64,000 nt of DNA from Aliidiomarina quisquiliarum. Its GTDB lineage: Bacteria; Pseudomonadota; Gammaproteobacteria; Enterobacterales; Alteromonadaceae. The position numbers and the translations under genes are program-made. The stretch is taken from the NCBI RefSeq assembly GCF_023922585.1, contig NZ_JAMFTN010000014.1, positions 68,232 through 132,231 on the forward strand. The letters are read 5' to 3'. Each line of letters begins with the position of its first letter. The stretch's first letter is position 1. The notes below the pieces were generated by a model. The model saw only the letters and a list, made by a program, of their open reading frames with translations. It did no database searches and was not told where the DNA came from. This document shows positions 20,606 through 30,340 of this stretch, piece by piece.

Positions 20606-20672
20606 CTTAAGCAAGATTAACGACAGCGGTAAGGCTGATTTTTGCATTGTTACACGCTTTTTAAGGAGTTAA

Positions 20673-21506
20673 ATGATGACCAACGAGACGATTATTTTAC
20701 ATCGAGTAAAAGGAATGCCTGCGCAAGACGGCGCAGGAGTAAAATTAAAGCGAGTAATTAACCAACCTGCGTTCCCGCATAAAGACCCCTTTTTAATGCT
20801 CGACGAGTTTAAATCTGATAACCCGAACGACTATATAGCAGGCTTTCCTTCGCACCCACACCGCGGTTTTTGCACTTTAAGTTATATGCTTGCAGGTACC
20901 ATGGCCCATGAAGACTCTCGTGGTAACAAAGGCGAAGTGGGAGCCGGTGGGTTGCAATGGATGAAAGCGGCCCGAGGCTTAATACATTCAGAAATGCCAA
21001 AGCAAGAAAATGGTTTAATGTGGGGCTTTCAGTTGTGGTTAAATTTACCCGCTAGGGAAAAAATGTCAGAGCCAGACTATGCCGACATTCCTAGCAGTGC
21101 GGTGCCAGAAGTAACTATTGATCAGGGCAAAGTACGGGTGCTTGCTGGCGACTTTATGCAGACAACGGGCCCAGTAAAGGCGCCAGGGCGCGACTTTTTG
21201 TATCTCGACTATCGTCTTGCTCAGCCGGGCCTTGTGCGCTTGCCATTGCACCAACAAGATGCCCGCTTAATTTATGTGTACCAGGGCGAATTAAAGCTTA
21301 GCAATACGACCGTTAAGGCGGGCGAATTGGTTGACTTAAATCCAACGGTAGAAATAGATTTACAAGTAACGGCAGATACCAGCTTTTTACTGTTAGCGGC
21401 GCAATCTATTGGTGAACCTATTGCTCAGTACGGGCCATTTGTTATGAATACGGAAGCAGAACTACGCCAAGCTTTTGCCGACTACCAAAACGGAACTTTA
21501 GCGTAA
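20673..21506 (+). CDS. pirin family protein
   Basis: Bicupin protein of 277 residues. The N-terminal cupin has the metal-binding pattern FPSHPHRGFCTLSYMLAG, then AHEDSRGNKG and QWMKAARGLIHSE, giving the His/His/His/Glu set of iron-binding pirins. Some members oxidise quercetin or act as redox-sensing regulators; the role here is unknown. AAGGAG lies 6-7 bases before the ATG pair at 20673/20676. It stands alone between lpxB and a convergent receiver-TPR gene. Confidence 0.9.
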   Translation: MMTNETIILHRVKGMPAQDGAGVKLKRVINQPAFPHKDPFLMLDEFKSDNPNDYIAGFPSHPHRGFCTLSYMLAGTMAHEDSRGNKGEVGAGGLQWMKAARGLIHSEMPKQENGLMWGFQLWLNLPAREKMSEPDYADIPSSAVPEVTIDQGKVRVLAGDFMQTTGPVKAPGRDFLYLDYRLAQPGLVRLPLHQQDARLIYVYQGELKLSNTTVKAGELVDLNPTVEIDLQVTADTSFLLLAAQSIGEPIAQYGPFVMNTEAELRQAFADYQNGTLA

Positions 21507-21513
21507 ATAGTGC

Positions 21514-23226
21514 TTAAGCAGAGGCGTGCGTTACGGCAGCAAATTCAGCCGCCAGTTTTAGGTAGCGGTCTTGGTGAGCTTCCGGTAGCGTAAGCCCTTC
21601 AACAATGCGCAAACACCGTTTACAGCTATTGACTAAATAAATTGATTTAACCGCTTGTTCTTGCATTATTTTAAGTGCTGCTTGAATAAAGTTTAATGCG
21701 GCACCACTGTTCATTGGCGCCAACTTTAAAGCCAGTTCAAATTGGTGTAGCGACTCGTTAAAGTTGCCTTTACTATAGGCTGAAATACCTTCTTTGTTCG
21801 CCTCCACAAAGGCTTTACGTTGCTCTCTACTTTTCTCTATGCGGCTTTCCAGTAAGCTTTTATTGTAACCATCGAATACAAGCTGTTCGCTTAGGCCAGC
21901 TGCTAGGGTTTCTGCCCGCTCGAATTCACCAATGTCGAGCAAAGCGATAACTATATCTGGAGCAATTTCAATTGGTATTTCATGGCCTTGCTCAAGAAAG
22001 CCAGCCACAATTCCTTTCATGTTGCCTTGTGCTTCTCGTAATTGACCATTAAATGCATTAATGCGCGCCATAACAGCACTTTCCAAGGTTTTATAGTCAA
22101 ATTTAGAGTACACCAAGGCCTCGTCGGTTTTGGCACGCTGCAAGGCCAGTGTGGCTTCTTGTTGGTAACGATTAATTGCCCGGGAGTCTTCACCGTGTTC
22201 GGCTGCGTCGAGTATGCTGCGTATATAAGTGCATAAGTATTTTGGTGCGCGGTGGACTGACTTGCGGGAAATTTCAACCACATGCAACATTGCCTGCTTG
22301 GCTAATTCGAACTGGCCGTTGCGCCGAGCCAAGTCGGCTAAATACAATTGTCGGCTGATAGAAAAGGGCGCCAAACTTACCGCCCGCCGAGCGGCTTCTA
22401 GTGCTTGCTCAATATTGTTTAATTTATCGTAAGCTTGGGCGCGTAAGTCGTAGGCTTCAGTAGCGTTATGGCTGGCTTTAAGCACTTCATCAAGTAAGAA
22501 CAACGCATCGGGTATTTGGTTTTGGGTGTATTTAATTCGGGCAAGGGCTAATACAGCCCAAGTAAAGCGCTGCTCTTGTAAAAGCGTTTCAACGGCTTGT
22601 TCTGCTTCAGCAACTTTGCCAAGGCGCAAATATAATTCGCTTGAAAGTTGTCGGCAGTAATTTTTATAGCGGCCATCGTTTTCTATATGCTCGTCGCAGG
22701 CTTTTATACATTCTGCATACTGTTGCCGGTAGAGAGTTTGGTACACTTTGCGTAATACCACACGCTTGCGAAACGCACGGGCTAAACGGTTACGTAATAA
22801 GCTACCGGAAAAAGGCTTCATAACGTAATCGTCGGGCTGTAATTCAATGGCGCTTAGCACCATAGGGCGGTTGTTTTCGCCACTGACAAGAATGAAAATA
22901 CCGTCGGGCCGCAATAAGTCTTTAACCCTTAATTCTTCAAGTACCTGCCGACCATTCTTACCCCGGCCCAAATTATAGTCGACGAGTAAAATATCGAACC
23001 GATGCTGGCGGTGGGCAGCTAAGCCAGCTTCGCCCGAAGAAACAGTAATCACGTGCAGGGCACCTAAATTAAGCAACATGCTTTTTAGCATGACCTGAAA
23101 AGTTTTCTGATCATCGATGATCAAGATTTTCTTTTTTGACAGATCAAAACTGCTGTTTTTTGGATTACTTTCCACCGAAGCTTTCAAAATATCGCCTAAA
23201 TATAAATGACCAACGTTAACTAGCAT
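21514..23226 (-). CDS. response regulator with TPR repeats
   Basis: 570 residues. A CheY-like receiver covers about residues 30-150: acidic pair in ILIIDDQKTF, phospho-acceptor Asp in DILLVDYNLG, Ser in ILVSGENNRP and Lys in VMKPFSGS. The rest is helical with tetratricopeptide-like repeats (for example AYDLRAQAYDKLNNIEQALE and AISAY-type pairs up to residue 510), and no DNA-binding or enzymatic output domain. Known in Vibrio, Shewanella and Pseudomonas without a firm function; likely a phosphorylation-dependent protein scaffold. No kinase gene is adjacent. Start could be a few codons downstream. Confidence 0.85.
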   Translation of the reverse strand: MLVNVGHLYLGDILKASVESNPKNSSFDLSKKKILIIDDQKTFQVMLKSMLLNLGALHVITVSSGEAGLAAHRQHRFDILLVDYNLGRGKNGRQVLEELRVKDLLRPDGIFILVSGENNRPMVLSAIELQPDDYVMKPFSGSLLRNRLARAFRKRVVLRKVYQTLYRQQYAECIKACDEHIENDGRYKNYCRQLSSELYLRLGKVAEAEQAVETLLQEQRFTWAVLALARIKYTQNQIPDALFLLDEVLKASHNATEAYDLRAQAYDKLNNIEQALEAARRAVSLAPFSISRQLYLADLARRNGQFELAKQAMLHVVEISRKSVHRAPKYLCTYIRSILDAAEHGEDSRAINRYQQEATLALQRAKTDEALVYSKFDYKTLESAVMARINAFNGQLREAQGNMKGIVAGFLEQGHEIPIEIAPDIVIALLDIGEFERAETLAAGLSEQLVFDGYNKSLLESRIEKSREQRKAFVEANKEGISAYSKGNFNESLHQFELALKLAPMNSGAALNFIQAALKIMQEQAVKSIYLVNSCKRCLRIVEGLTLPEAHQDRYLKLAAEFAAVTHASA

Positions 23227-23382
23227 AAAACAACCTAGTGATTATTCAATAGGTGGCCAGCTACTTTGTGGTTAAAAACAGTTTTCAGTTTAACGGCAGC
23301 GGGGCTTAAGTAATAACAAGCCAGGCCGAAACAAAGCATAGAAGTAGTTACACAAGTGTGCCACAAGGCTGAGGAATAACCT

Positions 23383-23835
23383 ATGATCACCGCGGTGAAT
23401 TGGATACAGCGAGAGCAAGATATTGGGGTAAACCTAAATACGGCCTTGCATACTAGTGAGCCGTCGCGGTTTCGTTTTTTATTAGCCAGCTTAAGCCCCC
23501 ATGCGCCCGACTGGCAAGATAAACCCACACCAACAACAGCGAAACCTTGGGTAGCGCCCTTTGGAGTTGGGGTGCAGCGGCCGCTTTATGCCAGCGAACG
23601 TGACTGGCAGCGTTCGCCAACGGCCTTGGCCAGCCACAGTTTTATGGACTGGTTTTTACACGATTGCCTTGCCCCAGAAGCGCTTGTAGCAAGCTCAAAG
23701 GAAATAAAAATACCGCCGGAATTGCAAGCCAGTACGCCTCATTGGCTGTTAGCTCGTGACCATGAACGCAATAGCCCGCCTTTACAAGAGTCTGATTTAG
23801 TCGACTTACTTGATCAAGTTCATGCTACCGCTTAG
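23383..23835 (+). CDS. conserved protein, possibly VC2046/SO_2500 family
   Basis: 150 residues, soluble, Pro- and Trp-containing, with no motif I can tie to an activity. The opening, in which a short helix is followed by LNTALHTSEPSRFRFLLASL, resembles the VC2046/SO_2500 family found in Vibrio and Shewanella, but this comes from memory. It is preceded by a purine-rich GAGGAA (23371-23376) 6 bases before the ATG and lies 64 bases before xerD. Confidence 0.6.
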   Translation: MITAVNWIQREQDIGVNLNTALHTSEPSRFRFLLASLSPHAPDWQDKPTPTTAKPWVAPFGVGVQRPLYASERDWQRSPTALASHSFMDWFLHDCLAPEALVASSKEIKIPPELQASTPHWLLARDHERNSPPLQESDLVDLLDQVHATA

Positions 23836-23899
23836 TTACTCGCTTCGGTGCTAATGCTATATTGACCTTATAGTTACAGAATTAACGCAGGGTAAACGA

Positions 23900-24784
23900 G
23901 TGACTGTTGATGACTTTTTAGATCAATTATGGCTCGGTCAGGGTGTGAGCGAACACACGTTGGCTGCCTACCGTTCCGACTTGCTGCAATTCGAACGTTG
24001 GTTAACCACGTTATCTGCCACAGAGCAAACTTTAGCTAGTGCCCAAGCAGAGCAATTAGAGGCTTTTTTAGCCCAGCTTAGTAAGGAAGGCCGAACGGCC
24101 CGTTCTCAAGCTAGGTTATTAAGCGCTTGCCGTAAATACTTCAAACATTTACAACGCCAGGGCGTGCGTGAAGACAACCCTTGTGCGCATATTCGTACGC
24201 CGAAACAAGCAGCAAAATTACCCGACACCTTAAGCGAACAAGAAGTTACAAACCTCTTGCAAACCCCAGATACAAAGAGTGCCATAGGGTTGCGCGACAA
24301 GGCCATGCTGGAAGTGCTTTATGCCTCTGGACTGCGGGTAACAGAGTTGGTTGGCCTGCGCATGAGCGAAATTAGCTTGCGCCAAGGTTTAGTGCGGGTA
24401 GTAGGTAAAGGCAATAAAGAACGTTTAGTACCTTTAGGTGAAGAAGCCCTTCATTGGCTAGAGCATTATTTAACCTATAGCCGTGCCGACTTTGTAAAGC
24501 AGCCTACCGACGTGGTGTTTCTTTCCGGGCGAGGGCAACAAATGACTCGGCAAACCTTTTGGCACCGCATTAAACATTATGCGGTGCTTACTGGTATTCA
24601 GCGCAATATATCGCCGCATAAACTGCGCCACGCTTTTGCTACCCATTTATTAAACCATGGCGCTGATTTGCGGGCCTTACAAATGCTACTTGGTCATGCG
24701 GACATTGCTACCACTCAAATATACACACAGGTTGCTAAAGAGCGGCTGAAAAAGTTGCATGCAGAACATCACCCACGGGGTTAG
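23900..24784 (+). CDS. xerD: site-specific tyrosine recombinase XerD
   Basis: With XerC it resolves chromosome dimers at dif. 294 residues. N-terminal SAM-like domain (1-90). Catalytic residues: Arg in YASGLRVTELVGLR, Lys in VVGKGNKERLVPLG, His/Arg in HKLRHAFATHLL, His in LLGHADIATTQIYTQV with the Tyr nucleophile. Start is GTG at 23900. It heads the xerD-dsbC-recJ-prfB-lysS series seen across gammaproteobacteria, so it is a housekeeping recombinase and not a mobile-element integrase. Confidence 0.95.
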   Translation: MTVDDFLDQLWLGQGVSEHTLAAYRSDLLQFERWLTTLSATEQTLASAQAEQLEAFLAQLSKEGRTARSQARLLSACRKYFKHLQRQGVREDNPCAHIRTPKQAAKLPDTLSEQEVTNLLQTPDTKSAIGLRDKAMLEVLYASGLRVTELVGLRMSEISLRQGLVRVVGKGNKERLVPLGEEALHWLEHYLTYSRADFVKQPTDVVFLSGRGQQMTRQTFWHRIKHYAVLTGIQRNISPHKLRHAFATHLLNHGADLRALQMLLGHADIATTQIYTQVAKERLKKLHAEHHPRG

Positions 24785-24910
24785 CTTTATACTAGTTTAG
24801 AGATGAACAGAGCCGCCCCTTGCCTTGTATATTTAGACAATTCAGCGTAATGTTTCGGCTATAAAATTGTCTTCATAATGAACTTTTAATTATAAAATAA
24901 GGATGACGCT

Positions 24911-25663
24911 GTGGCTCGTCTGTTGTACCTATTAACTATAATTGGCTTAACAAGCTTATTGCACGTGCAAGCTATTGCCGCTGAACAAGGCCTTGCGCCT
25001 AACGCTGAACAAAGTGTTGAACAAACTATTCGGCAACGTTTAGGGCAAATGGGCTTGAACGTTGAACGTTTGCGCCCAGCCACGGAGTTAGCAGGTTTTT
25101 ATCAGGTATTTACCGGCCAAGGGCTGTTTTATATTTCAGCCGATGCGTCGCGTTTAGTAGCTGGTAAAGTGTTTGCTATCGACACGATTCCTACCGACTT
25201 AACAGAGCAAACAGTAAGCTTGGTGCGCCAAGAGCTAGTTAAAGATAATAGCGCCTTAACCATTAAGTACCCAGCACCAAACGAGCGCTACAAAGTTACA
25301 GTTTTTACCGATCATACTTGCCCTTACTGTCGCCAGCTGCATGAGCAATTAGACGCTTACCATGCGGCAGGTATCAGCATTGAGTACTTAGCGTTTCCAC
25401 GGGCAGGGTTAGACCACCAGTCGGCAAAAGAGCTAAATAGTATTTTTTGTGCCGACGATGCTGCGGCAGTCATGACCAAAGCCATGGCGGGTGACAAGCC
25501 ACGCCTATTGCGTTGCAACGCTAATATGGCCGACCACCTTAGCTTGGCACGGCAAATGGGCGTTACCGGTACGCCGGGAATAATATTGCCGAATGGGCAG
25601 TTAATACCAGGCTTTGTACCGCCAGAACGGTTACTTAGTGAATTACGCAGTAATAGCCAATAA
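24911..25663 (+). CDS. dsbC: thiol:disulfide interchange protein DsbC
   Basis: Periplasmic disulfide isomerase. 250 residues: signal peptide ending around AIAA, an N-terminal dimerisation domain (about 25-90) and a thioredoxin domain with the active site FTDHTCPYCRQLHEQL. A second Cys pair (IFCADD and LLRCNANM) matches the structural disulfide of E. coli DsbC; VTGTPGIILPNG contains the cis-Pro. Start is GTG at 24911 with AAGGA upstream. It lies 8 bases before recJ. Confidence 0.95.
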   Translation: MARLLYLLTIIGLTSLLHVQAIAAEQGLAPNAEQSVEQTIRQRLGQMGLNVERLRPATELAGFYQVFTGQGLFYISADASRLVAGKVFAIDTIPTDLTEQTVSLVRQELVKDNSALTIKYPAPNERYKVTVFTDHTCPYCRQLHEQLDAYHAAGISIEYLAFPRAGLDHQSAKELNSIFCADDAAAVMTKAMAGDKPRLLRCNANMADHLSLARQMGVTGTPGIILPNGQLIPGFVPPERLLSELRSNSQ

Positions 25664-25671
25664 CACCTAAC

Positions 25672-27399
25672 GTGACTCAAGCTGTAATTTTAAAGCGTCG
25701 CCCCGAGCAACCGTGCGACCACTTACCAGCGCATTTACCTCTTACGCTACGGCGTATTCTTGCGCGCCGTGGGGTGCGGCAGGCCAGTGAACTTGAGTTA
25801 AGTTTACAAGGCTTGCTGCACTTCAATACCCTTCACCATGCGGAAAAAGCCGCGGCACGTATTGGGGCCGCTATTTTAGCCCAGCAGCCTATTTGTATTG
25901 TGGGCGACTTCGATGCCGACGGGGCCACCAGCGTGGCCTTATTTATGCGCGCCTTGCAGGCGATGGGAGCGCAGCAGGTGAGCTTTTTAGTACCGAATAG
26001 GTTTAACGACGGCTATGGTTTGTCGCCCGGCTTAGTACGTATTGCCCATGAAAACAAAGTAAAGCTTATTATTACCGTCGACAACGGTGTGAGTAGTTTT
26101 ACCGCGGTGGATGAAGCCAACCGCTTAGGTATCGATGTGATTATTACCGATCACCATTTAACCGCCGCCAGCTTGCCAAATGCCTATGCCATGGTGAACC
26201 CAAACCAGCCCGACTGTAGTTTTGCTAGTAAAGCACTGGCAGGTGTAGGGGTAACTTTTTATGTACTAATGGCCTTGCGCCATTGGTTTCGTACTCAGCA
26301 TGCCGATCATATAGCGGCGAACGTAAATTTAGCCCAGTGGCTTGACCTCGTTGCTGTTGGTACCGTCGCCGACGTGGTGCCGCTAGATTACAACAACCGT
26401 ATTTTGGTTCAGCAAGGCGTGGCGCGCATTCGGCAAGGGCGTTGTATTCCTGGCGTGAGCGCTTTGTTAACGGTTGCTAAGCGTGACCCACAACAGCTGC
26501 AAGCGGCTGATCTTGGCTTTACCGTTGGGCCACGTATAAACGCGGCGGGCCGTTTAGACGATATGCAACATGGTATCGATTGTTTACTAGCAAACGACCC
26601 CGTTCAATCTAACGAAATGGCTTTGCACTTAGACGAGCTGAATCGCTCGCGGCGGGTTATAGAACAAGACATGCAGCAAGACGCCGAAGCCATGCTCGCC
26701 AAGTTCAACTTGGCCGACGGAAGCTTCCCAAGCATTTTAGCAGTACACGAGCCCGACTGGCATCAAGGGGTAACGGGTATTTTAGCTGGGCGATTAAAAG
26801 AGCGCTTTCACCGGCCTGTTATTGCCTTCGCTGATGCCGGCGACGATATGCTAAAAGGTTCTGCTCGGTCTATTCCAGGTTTGCATATTCGCGACTTGCT
26901 TGAGCGGGTGCACACCTTAGCGCCGAAAAGTATTGAACGCTTTGGCGGCCATGCAATGGCTGCGGGTTTGTCGGTACCAAAGGCGCAATTTACTGACTTT
27001 CAGCAAACTTTAGCAGCGGTGGCAGCAGACTGGATAGACGCTACCATGCTGGAACGAGTGATTTGGTCTGACGGTGAACTAACCGCAGCCGACTTTGGTT
27101 TACCGCTGGTGCGCAGCTTAAATGCCATTGGCCCCTGGGGGCAAAAATTTGAAGAGCCGCTGTTCGACGGCGTGTTTCGGGTGGTGCAGCAACGTTGGTT
27201 AAAAGAAGTACACTTAAAGCTGGTACTGCAAGTGCCGGGCAGTCAACAATTAGTCGACGCTATTGCCTTTAATGTGCCTAATACAGGTTGGGAATTACCC
27301 GCCACTGAGCATATTCAAATAGCGTATCGCTTACAAGAAAATGTGTTCCGCGGCCAAAGCCAGCTACAATTAATGATTGCCCATGTGTGGCCGGCCTAA
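25672..27399 (+). CDS. recJ: single-stranded-DNA-specific exonuclease RecJ
   Basis: 5'-3' single-strand exonuclease of recombination and mismatch repair. 575 residues. DHH phosphoesterase motifs are intact: CIVGDFDADGATSVAL (about 76-92), VDNGVSS, IITDHHLTAASLPNA and the DHHA1 motif ERFGGHAMAAGLSV near residue 420. Start is GTG at 25672 with a weak RBS, 8 bases after dsbC, suggesting coupling to dsbC. Confidence 0.96.
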   Translation: MTQAVILKRRPEQPCDHLPAHLPLTLRRILARRGVRQASELELSLQGLLHFNTLHHAEKAAARIGAAILAQQPICIVGDFDADGATSVALFMRALQAMGAQQVSFLVPNRFNDGYGLSPGLVRIAHENKVKLIITVDNGVSSFTAVDEANRLGIDVIITDHHLTAASLPNAYAMVNPNQPDCSFASKALAGVGVTFYVLMALRHWFRTQHADHIAANVNLAQWLDLVAVGTVADVVPLDYNNRILVQQGVARIRQGRCIPGVSALLTVAKRDPQQLQAADLGFTVGPRINAAGRLDDMQHGIDCLLANDPVQSNEMALHLDELNRSRRVIEQDMQQDAEAMLAKFNLADGSFPSILAVHEPDWHQGVTGILAGRLKERFHRPVIAFADAGDDMLKGSARSIPGLHIRDLLERVHTLAPKSIERFGGHAMAAGLSVPKAQFTDFQQTLAAVAADWIDATMLERVIWSDGELTAADFGLPLVRSLNAIGPWGQKFEEPLFDGVFRVVQQRWLKEVHLKLVLQVPGSQQLVDAIAFNVPNTGWELPATEHIQIAYRLQENVFRGQSQLQLMIAHVWPA

Positions 27400-27478
27400 A
27401 GCCTGTTGTTTGTAGCCTAAATCCGCTAAACTAATGCCCGTTTTCACTTCCCGCTAACAACTTTTATAAGGACGGCTC

Positions 27479-28577
27479 ATGTTAGAAACAAATGCACTGA
27501 TTACTGAAATTCATGACCTTAGGAAGCGCGCCGAGCTGCTTCGGGGGTATCTTTGACTTAACAGTTAAAGAAGAGCGTTTAGAAGAAGTTGAACGGGAAC
27601 TAGAAGATCCAAACGTGTGGAATAATCCTGCTCATGCCCAGGCATTAGGTAAAGAGCGGGCTGAATTGAGCGACTTAGTACAAGGTTTTAACGACATAGC
27701 ACAAGGCTTAGACGACGCGGAAGCCTTTGTTGAGCTTGCTATTGAAGCTAACGACGAAGACACCTTAGCTGAAGCAGAATCAGAATTAGACCGCTGGCGT
27801 ACGGTGTTAGAAACCCTTGAGTTCCGCCGTATGTTTTCAGGCCCTAACGACGCCAACGATTGCTATATCGACTTGCACTCTGGCTCGGGTGGCACCGAAG
27901 CGCAAGACTGGACCAGCATGGTACTACGCATGTATTTACGGTGGGCCGACAGCCACGGTATGAAAACTGAAATTATTGAGCTTTCCGACGGTGACGTGGC
28001 AGGTGTGAAGTCAGCCACTATCCGTGTTCAAGGCGACTATGCTTTTGGTTGGTTACGCACTGAAACGGGTATTCACCGCTTAGTACGAAAGTCACCTTTC
28101 GATTCTGGTAACCGCCGCCATACGTCTTTTGCTTCGGTATTTGTGTACCCAGAAGTAGACGACGACATTGAAATTGAAATCAACCCTGCCGACCTGCGCA
28201 TTGACACCTATCGGGCGTCGGGAGCAGGTGGCCAGCACGTGAACCGAACCGACTCGGCAGTGCGTATTACCCACGAGCCAACAGGTACCGTTGTACAGTG
28301 TCAAAACGACCGTTCACAGCATAAAAACAAAGACCAAGCCATGAAACAGCTGCGCGCCAAGTTATACGAGCTGGAAATGCTGAAGCAAAGCGAAGAGCGG
28401 CAAGCCCTAGAAGACAGCAAGTCGGACATTGGTTGGGGCAGTCAAATACGTTCCTATGTGCTTGATGATGCCCGTATAAAAGACTTACGCACTGGGGTAG
28501 AAACAGCTAACACTCAAGCGGTGCTCGACGGCGGCTTAGACCGTTTTATAGAAGCGAGCTTGAAGTCTGGCTTATAA
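27479..28577 (+). CDS. prfB: peptide chain release factor 2 (programmed +1 frameshift)
   Basis: RF2 reads UGA and UAA. Translation starts at the ATG at 27479 (AAGG at 27468-27472), runs 25 codons, and meets an in-frame TGA at 27554-27556. A +1 shift on CTT continues from GAC at 27555, giving 365 residues, the same length as E. coli RF2. The codon recognition motif SPFDSG and the peptidyl-transferase motif [15 protein letters not shown] are present. The coding join is 27479-27553 plus 27555-28577; it is not a pseudogene. Confidence 0.97.
27542..27556 (+). promoter_or_regulatory. RF2 programmed frameshift site
   Basis: Codons CGG GGG TAT CTT TGA followed by C. The G-run acts as an internal Shine-Dalgarno three bases before the slippery CTT, and the TGA is the codon RF2 itself recognises, so low RF2 favours shifting. 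This is the conserved autoregulatory site of prfB. Confidence 0.95.
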
Positions 28578-28642
28578 AATTTGCTCAACATAAACTGAGC
28601 TACCATTACCTTTATTATTTTAGAATTTGAAGAGGGCAAGCA

Positions 28643-30160
28643 ATGACCGACAACACGCAACAACCACAAGTAGATCTGAATCAGCAACTTGTTGAGCGCA
28701 AAGAAAAGCTGAAGGGGCTGCGGGCCAAGGGCGTTGCTTTTCCAAACGACTTTCGTCGCGACAGCTTAGCAGCCGACATTCATGCGGCTTATGGTGAAAA
28801 AGAAGGCGATGCCTTGGTTGATGAAGGTGTTCGGGTAAAGGTAGCCGGCCGCATGATGCTGCGTCGTATTATGGGTAAAGCTAGTTTTGCTACTATTCAA
28901 GATATGAGCGGCCAAATACAGCTTTACGTGGCCCGCGACAACCTTGCAGAAGGCATATATAACGAAGGTTTTAAAAAATGGGACTTAGGCGACATTGTTG
29001 GCGCCAGTGGCACCTTGTTTGTAACTCGTACCGGTGAACTAACCATTCAAGTAGATGAAATTCGCTTGCTCACCAAAGCACTACGGCCCTTACCAGATAA
29101 ATTCCACGGCTTAGCCGACCAGGAAACACGGTATCGTCAGCGTTATTTAGACTTGATCGTGAACGAAAAGTCGCGCGAAACCTTTCTTATGCGTAGCAAG
29201 GCGGTGAACTATATTCGCCAGTTTTTAATTGAGCGTAGCTTCCTTGAAGTTGAAACGCCTATGATGCACGTTATTCCAGGTGGTGCCAGTGCCCGCCCAT
29301 TTGTAACCCATCATAATGCCCTCGACATGGACCTTTATTTACGTATTGCTCCCGAGCTGTACCTAAAGCGTTTAGTGGTAGGCGGCTTTGAAAAGGTATT
29401 TGAAATTAACCGCAGCTTCCGTAATGAAGGCTTGTCGACCCGCCATAACCCAGAATTTACCATGTTAGAGTTTTATTGGGGTTACGCCGACTACCATGAC
29501 CTAATGGACCTCACCGAAGAAATGCTGCGTGGCTTAACCTTAAGCTTGCTTGGCACCACTGATGTAAGCTACCAAGGTCAAACCTTCCACTTTGGTCAAC
29601 CCTTTGCCCGCTTAACCGTGGTTGAAGCAATTTTGAAGTACAATGAAGGGGTAACGGTAGAGCAATTAAATGACCTAGAGCAAGCGAAAGCTATTGCTGA
29701 AAACCTAGGCATTAAAGTGCAAGACAGCTGGGGTTTAGGTAAAATTCAAATTGAAATATTTGAAGAAACCGCAGAAGAAAAGCTTATGGAGCCAACCTTC
29801 ATTACTGCTTATCCGGCCGAGGTTTCGCCTCTTGCGCGCCGAAGCGACGACAACCCCTTTGTTACCGAGCGCTTTGAAATGTTTGTGGGTGGCCGTGAAA
29901 TTGCCAATGGTTTCTCTGAGCTTAACGACGCTGAAGACCAAGCTGCACGCTTCCAAGAGCAAGTAAACCAAAAAGAAGCGGGTGACACTGAAGCCATGTT
30001 TTACGATGAAGACTACGTAACCGCGCTTGAACACGGCATGCCGCCAACAGCAGGTGAAGGTATTGGCATTGACCGATTAGTCATGCTACTGACCGACTCG
30101 CCTTCCATACGCGATGTATTATTATTCCCTCACATGCGGCCACGCAGTAGCGCTGAATAA
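28643..30160 (+). CDS. lysS: lysine--tRNA ligase
   Basis: Class II aminoacyl-tRNA synthetase. 505 residues. The N-terminal OB-fold anticodon domain (about 55-150) is followed by the catalytic core: motif 2 in [20 protein letters not shown] and motif 3 in [25 protein letters not shown] upstream serves as RBS. It follows prfB as in E. coli and ends before a strong terminator. Confidence 0.97.
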   Translation: MTDNTQQPQVDLNQQLVERKEKLKGLRAKGVAFPNDFRRDSLAADIHAAYGEKEGDALVDEGVRVKVAGRMMLRRIMGKASFATIQDMSGQIQLYVARDNLAEGIYNEGFKKWDLGDIVGASGTLFVTRTGELTIQVDEIRLLTKALRPLPDKFHGLADQETRYRQRYLDLIVNEKSRETFLMRSKAVNYIRQFLIERSFLEVETPMMHVIPGGASARPFVTHHNALDMDLYLRIAPELYLKRLVVGGFEKVFEINRSFRNEGLSTRHNPEFTMLEFYWGYADYHDLMDLTEEMLRGLTLSLLGTTDVSYQGQTFHFGQPFARLTVVEAILKYNEGVTVEQLNDLEQAKAIAENLGIKVQDSWGLGKIQIEIFEETAEEKLMEPTFITAYPAEVSPLARRSDDNPFVTERFEMFVGGREIANGFSELNDAEDQAARFQEQVNQKEAGDTEAMFYDEDYVTALEHGMPPTAGEGIGIDRLVMLLTDSPSIRDVLLFPHMRPRSSAE

Positions 30161-30181
30161 AGGCTAAGCTAGAAGCACATG

Positions 30182-30214
30182 AACCCAGCAAGAGTAATCA
30201 AGCTGGGTTTTTTT
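30182..30214 (+). terminator. Rho-independent terminator after lysS
   Basis: Stem AACCCAGC (30182-30189) with GCTGGGTT (30202-30209), a 12-base loop and a run of seven T. It closes the xerD-lysS transcription unit. Confidence 0.9.
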
Positions 30215-30302
30215 ATCCTGCTCATCAGACCATGCGTAGGTATGGTTTTAAGCTAATGTCTGGCATGATTAAAGTCGAATTTACAGCATGCTAAGCCTAA
30301 AC

Positions 30303-30311
30303 TGTGGATAA
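30303..30311 (-). promoter_or_regulatory. perfect DnaA-box sequence upstream of pxpA
   Basis: TTATCCACA on the minus strand matches the DnaA consensus TTATNCACA exactly. It is nested in an inverted repeat, AACTGT (30300-30305) and ACAGTT (30313-30318), about 30 bases before the pxpA start. Whether DnaA binds is unknown; single boxes occur by chance. Confidence 0.4.
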
Positions 30312-30340
30312 AACAGTTACGGCTTACAACAAGGTGAGAC

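Noticed and set aside
23900-24784. Tyrosine recombinase as evidence of an integrated mobile element
   Set aside because: It is XerD by sequence and by its xerD-dsbC-recJ-prfB-lysS context; no flanking repeats, tRNA or cargo were seen.
27479-27556. prfB as a frameshifted pseudogene
   Set aside because: The TGA is within the canonical programmed frameshift signal and the full product has the expected length.
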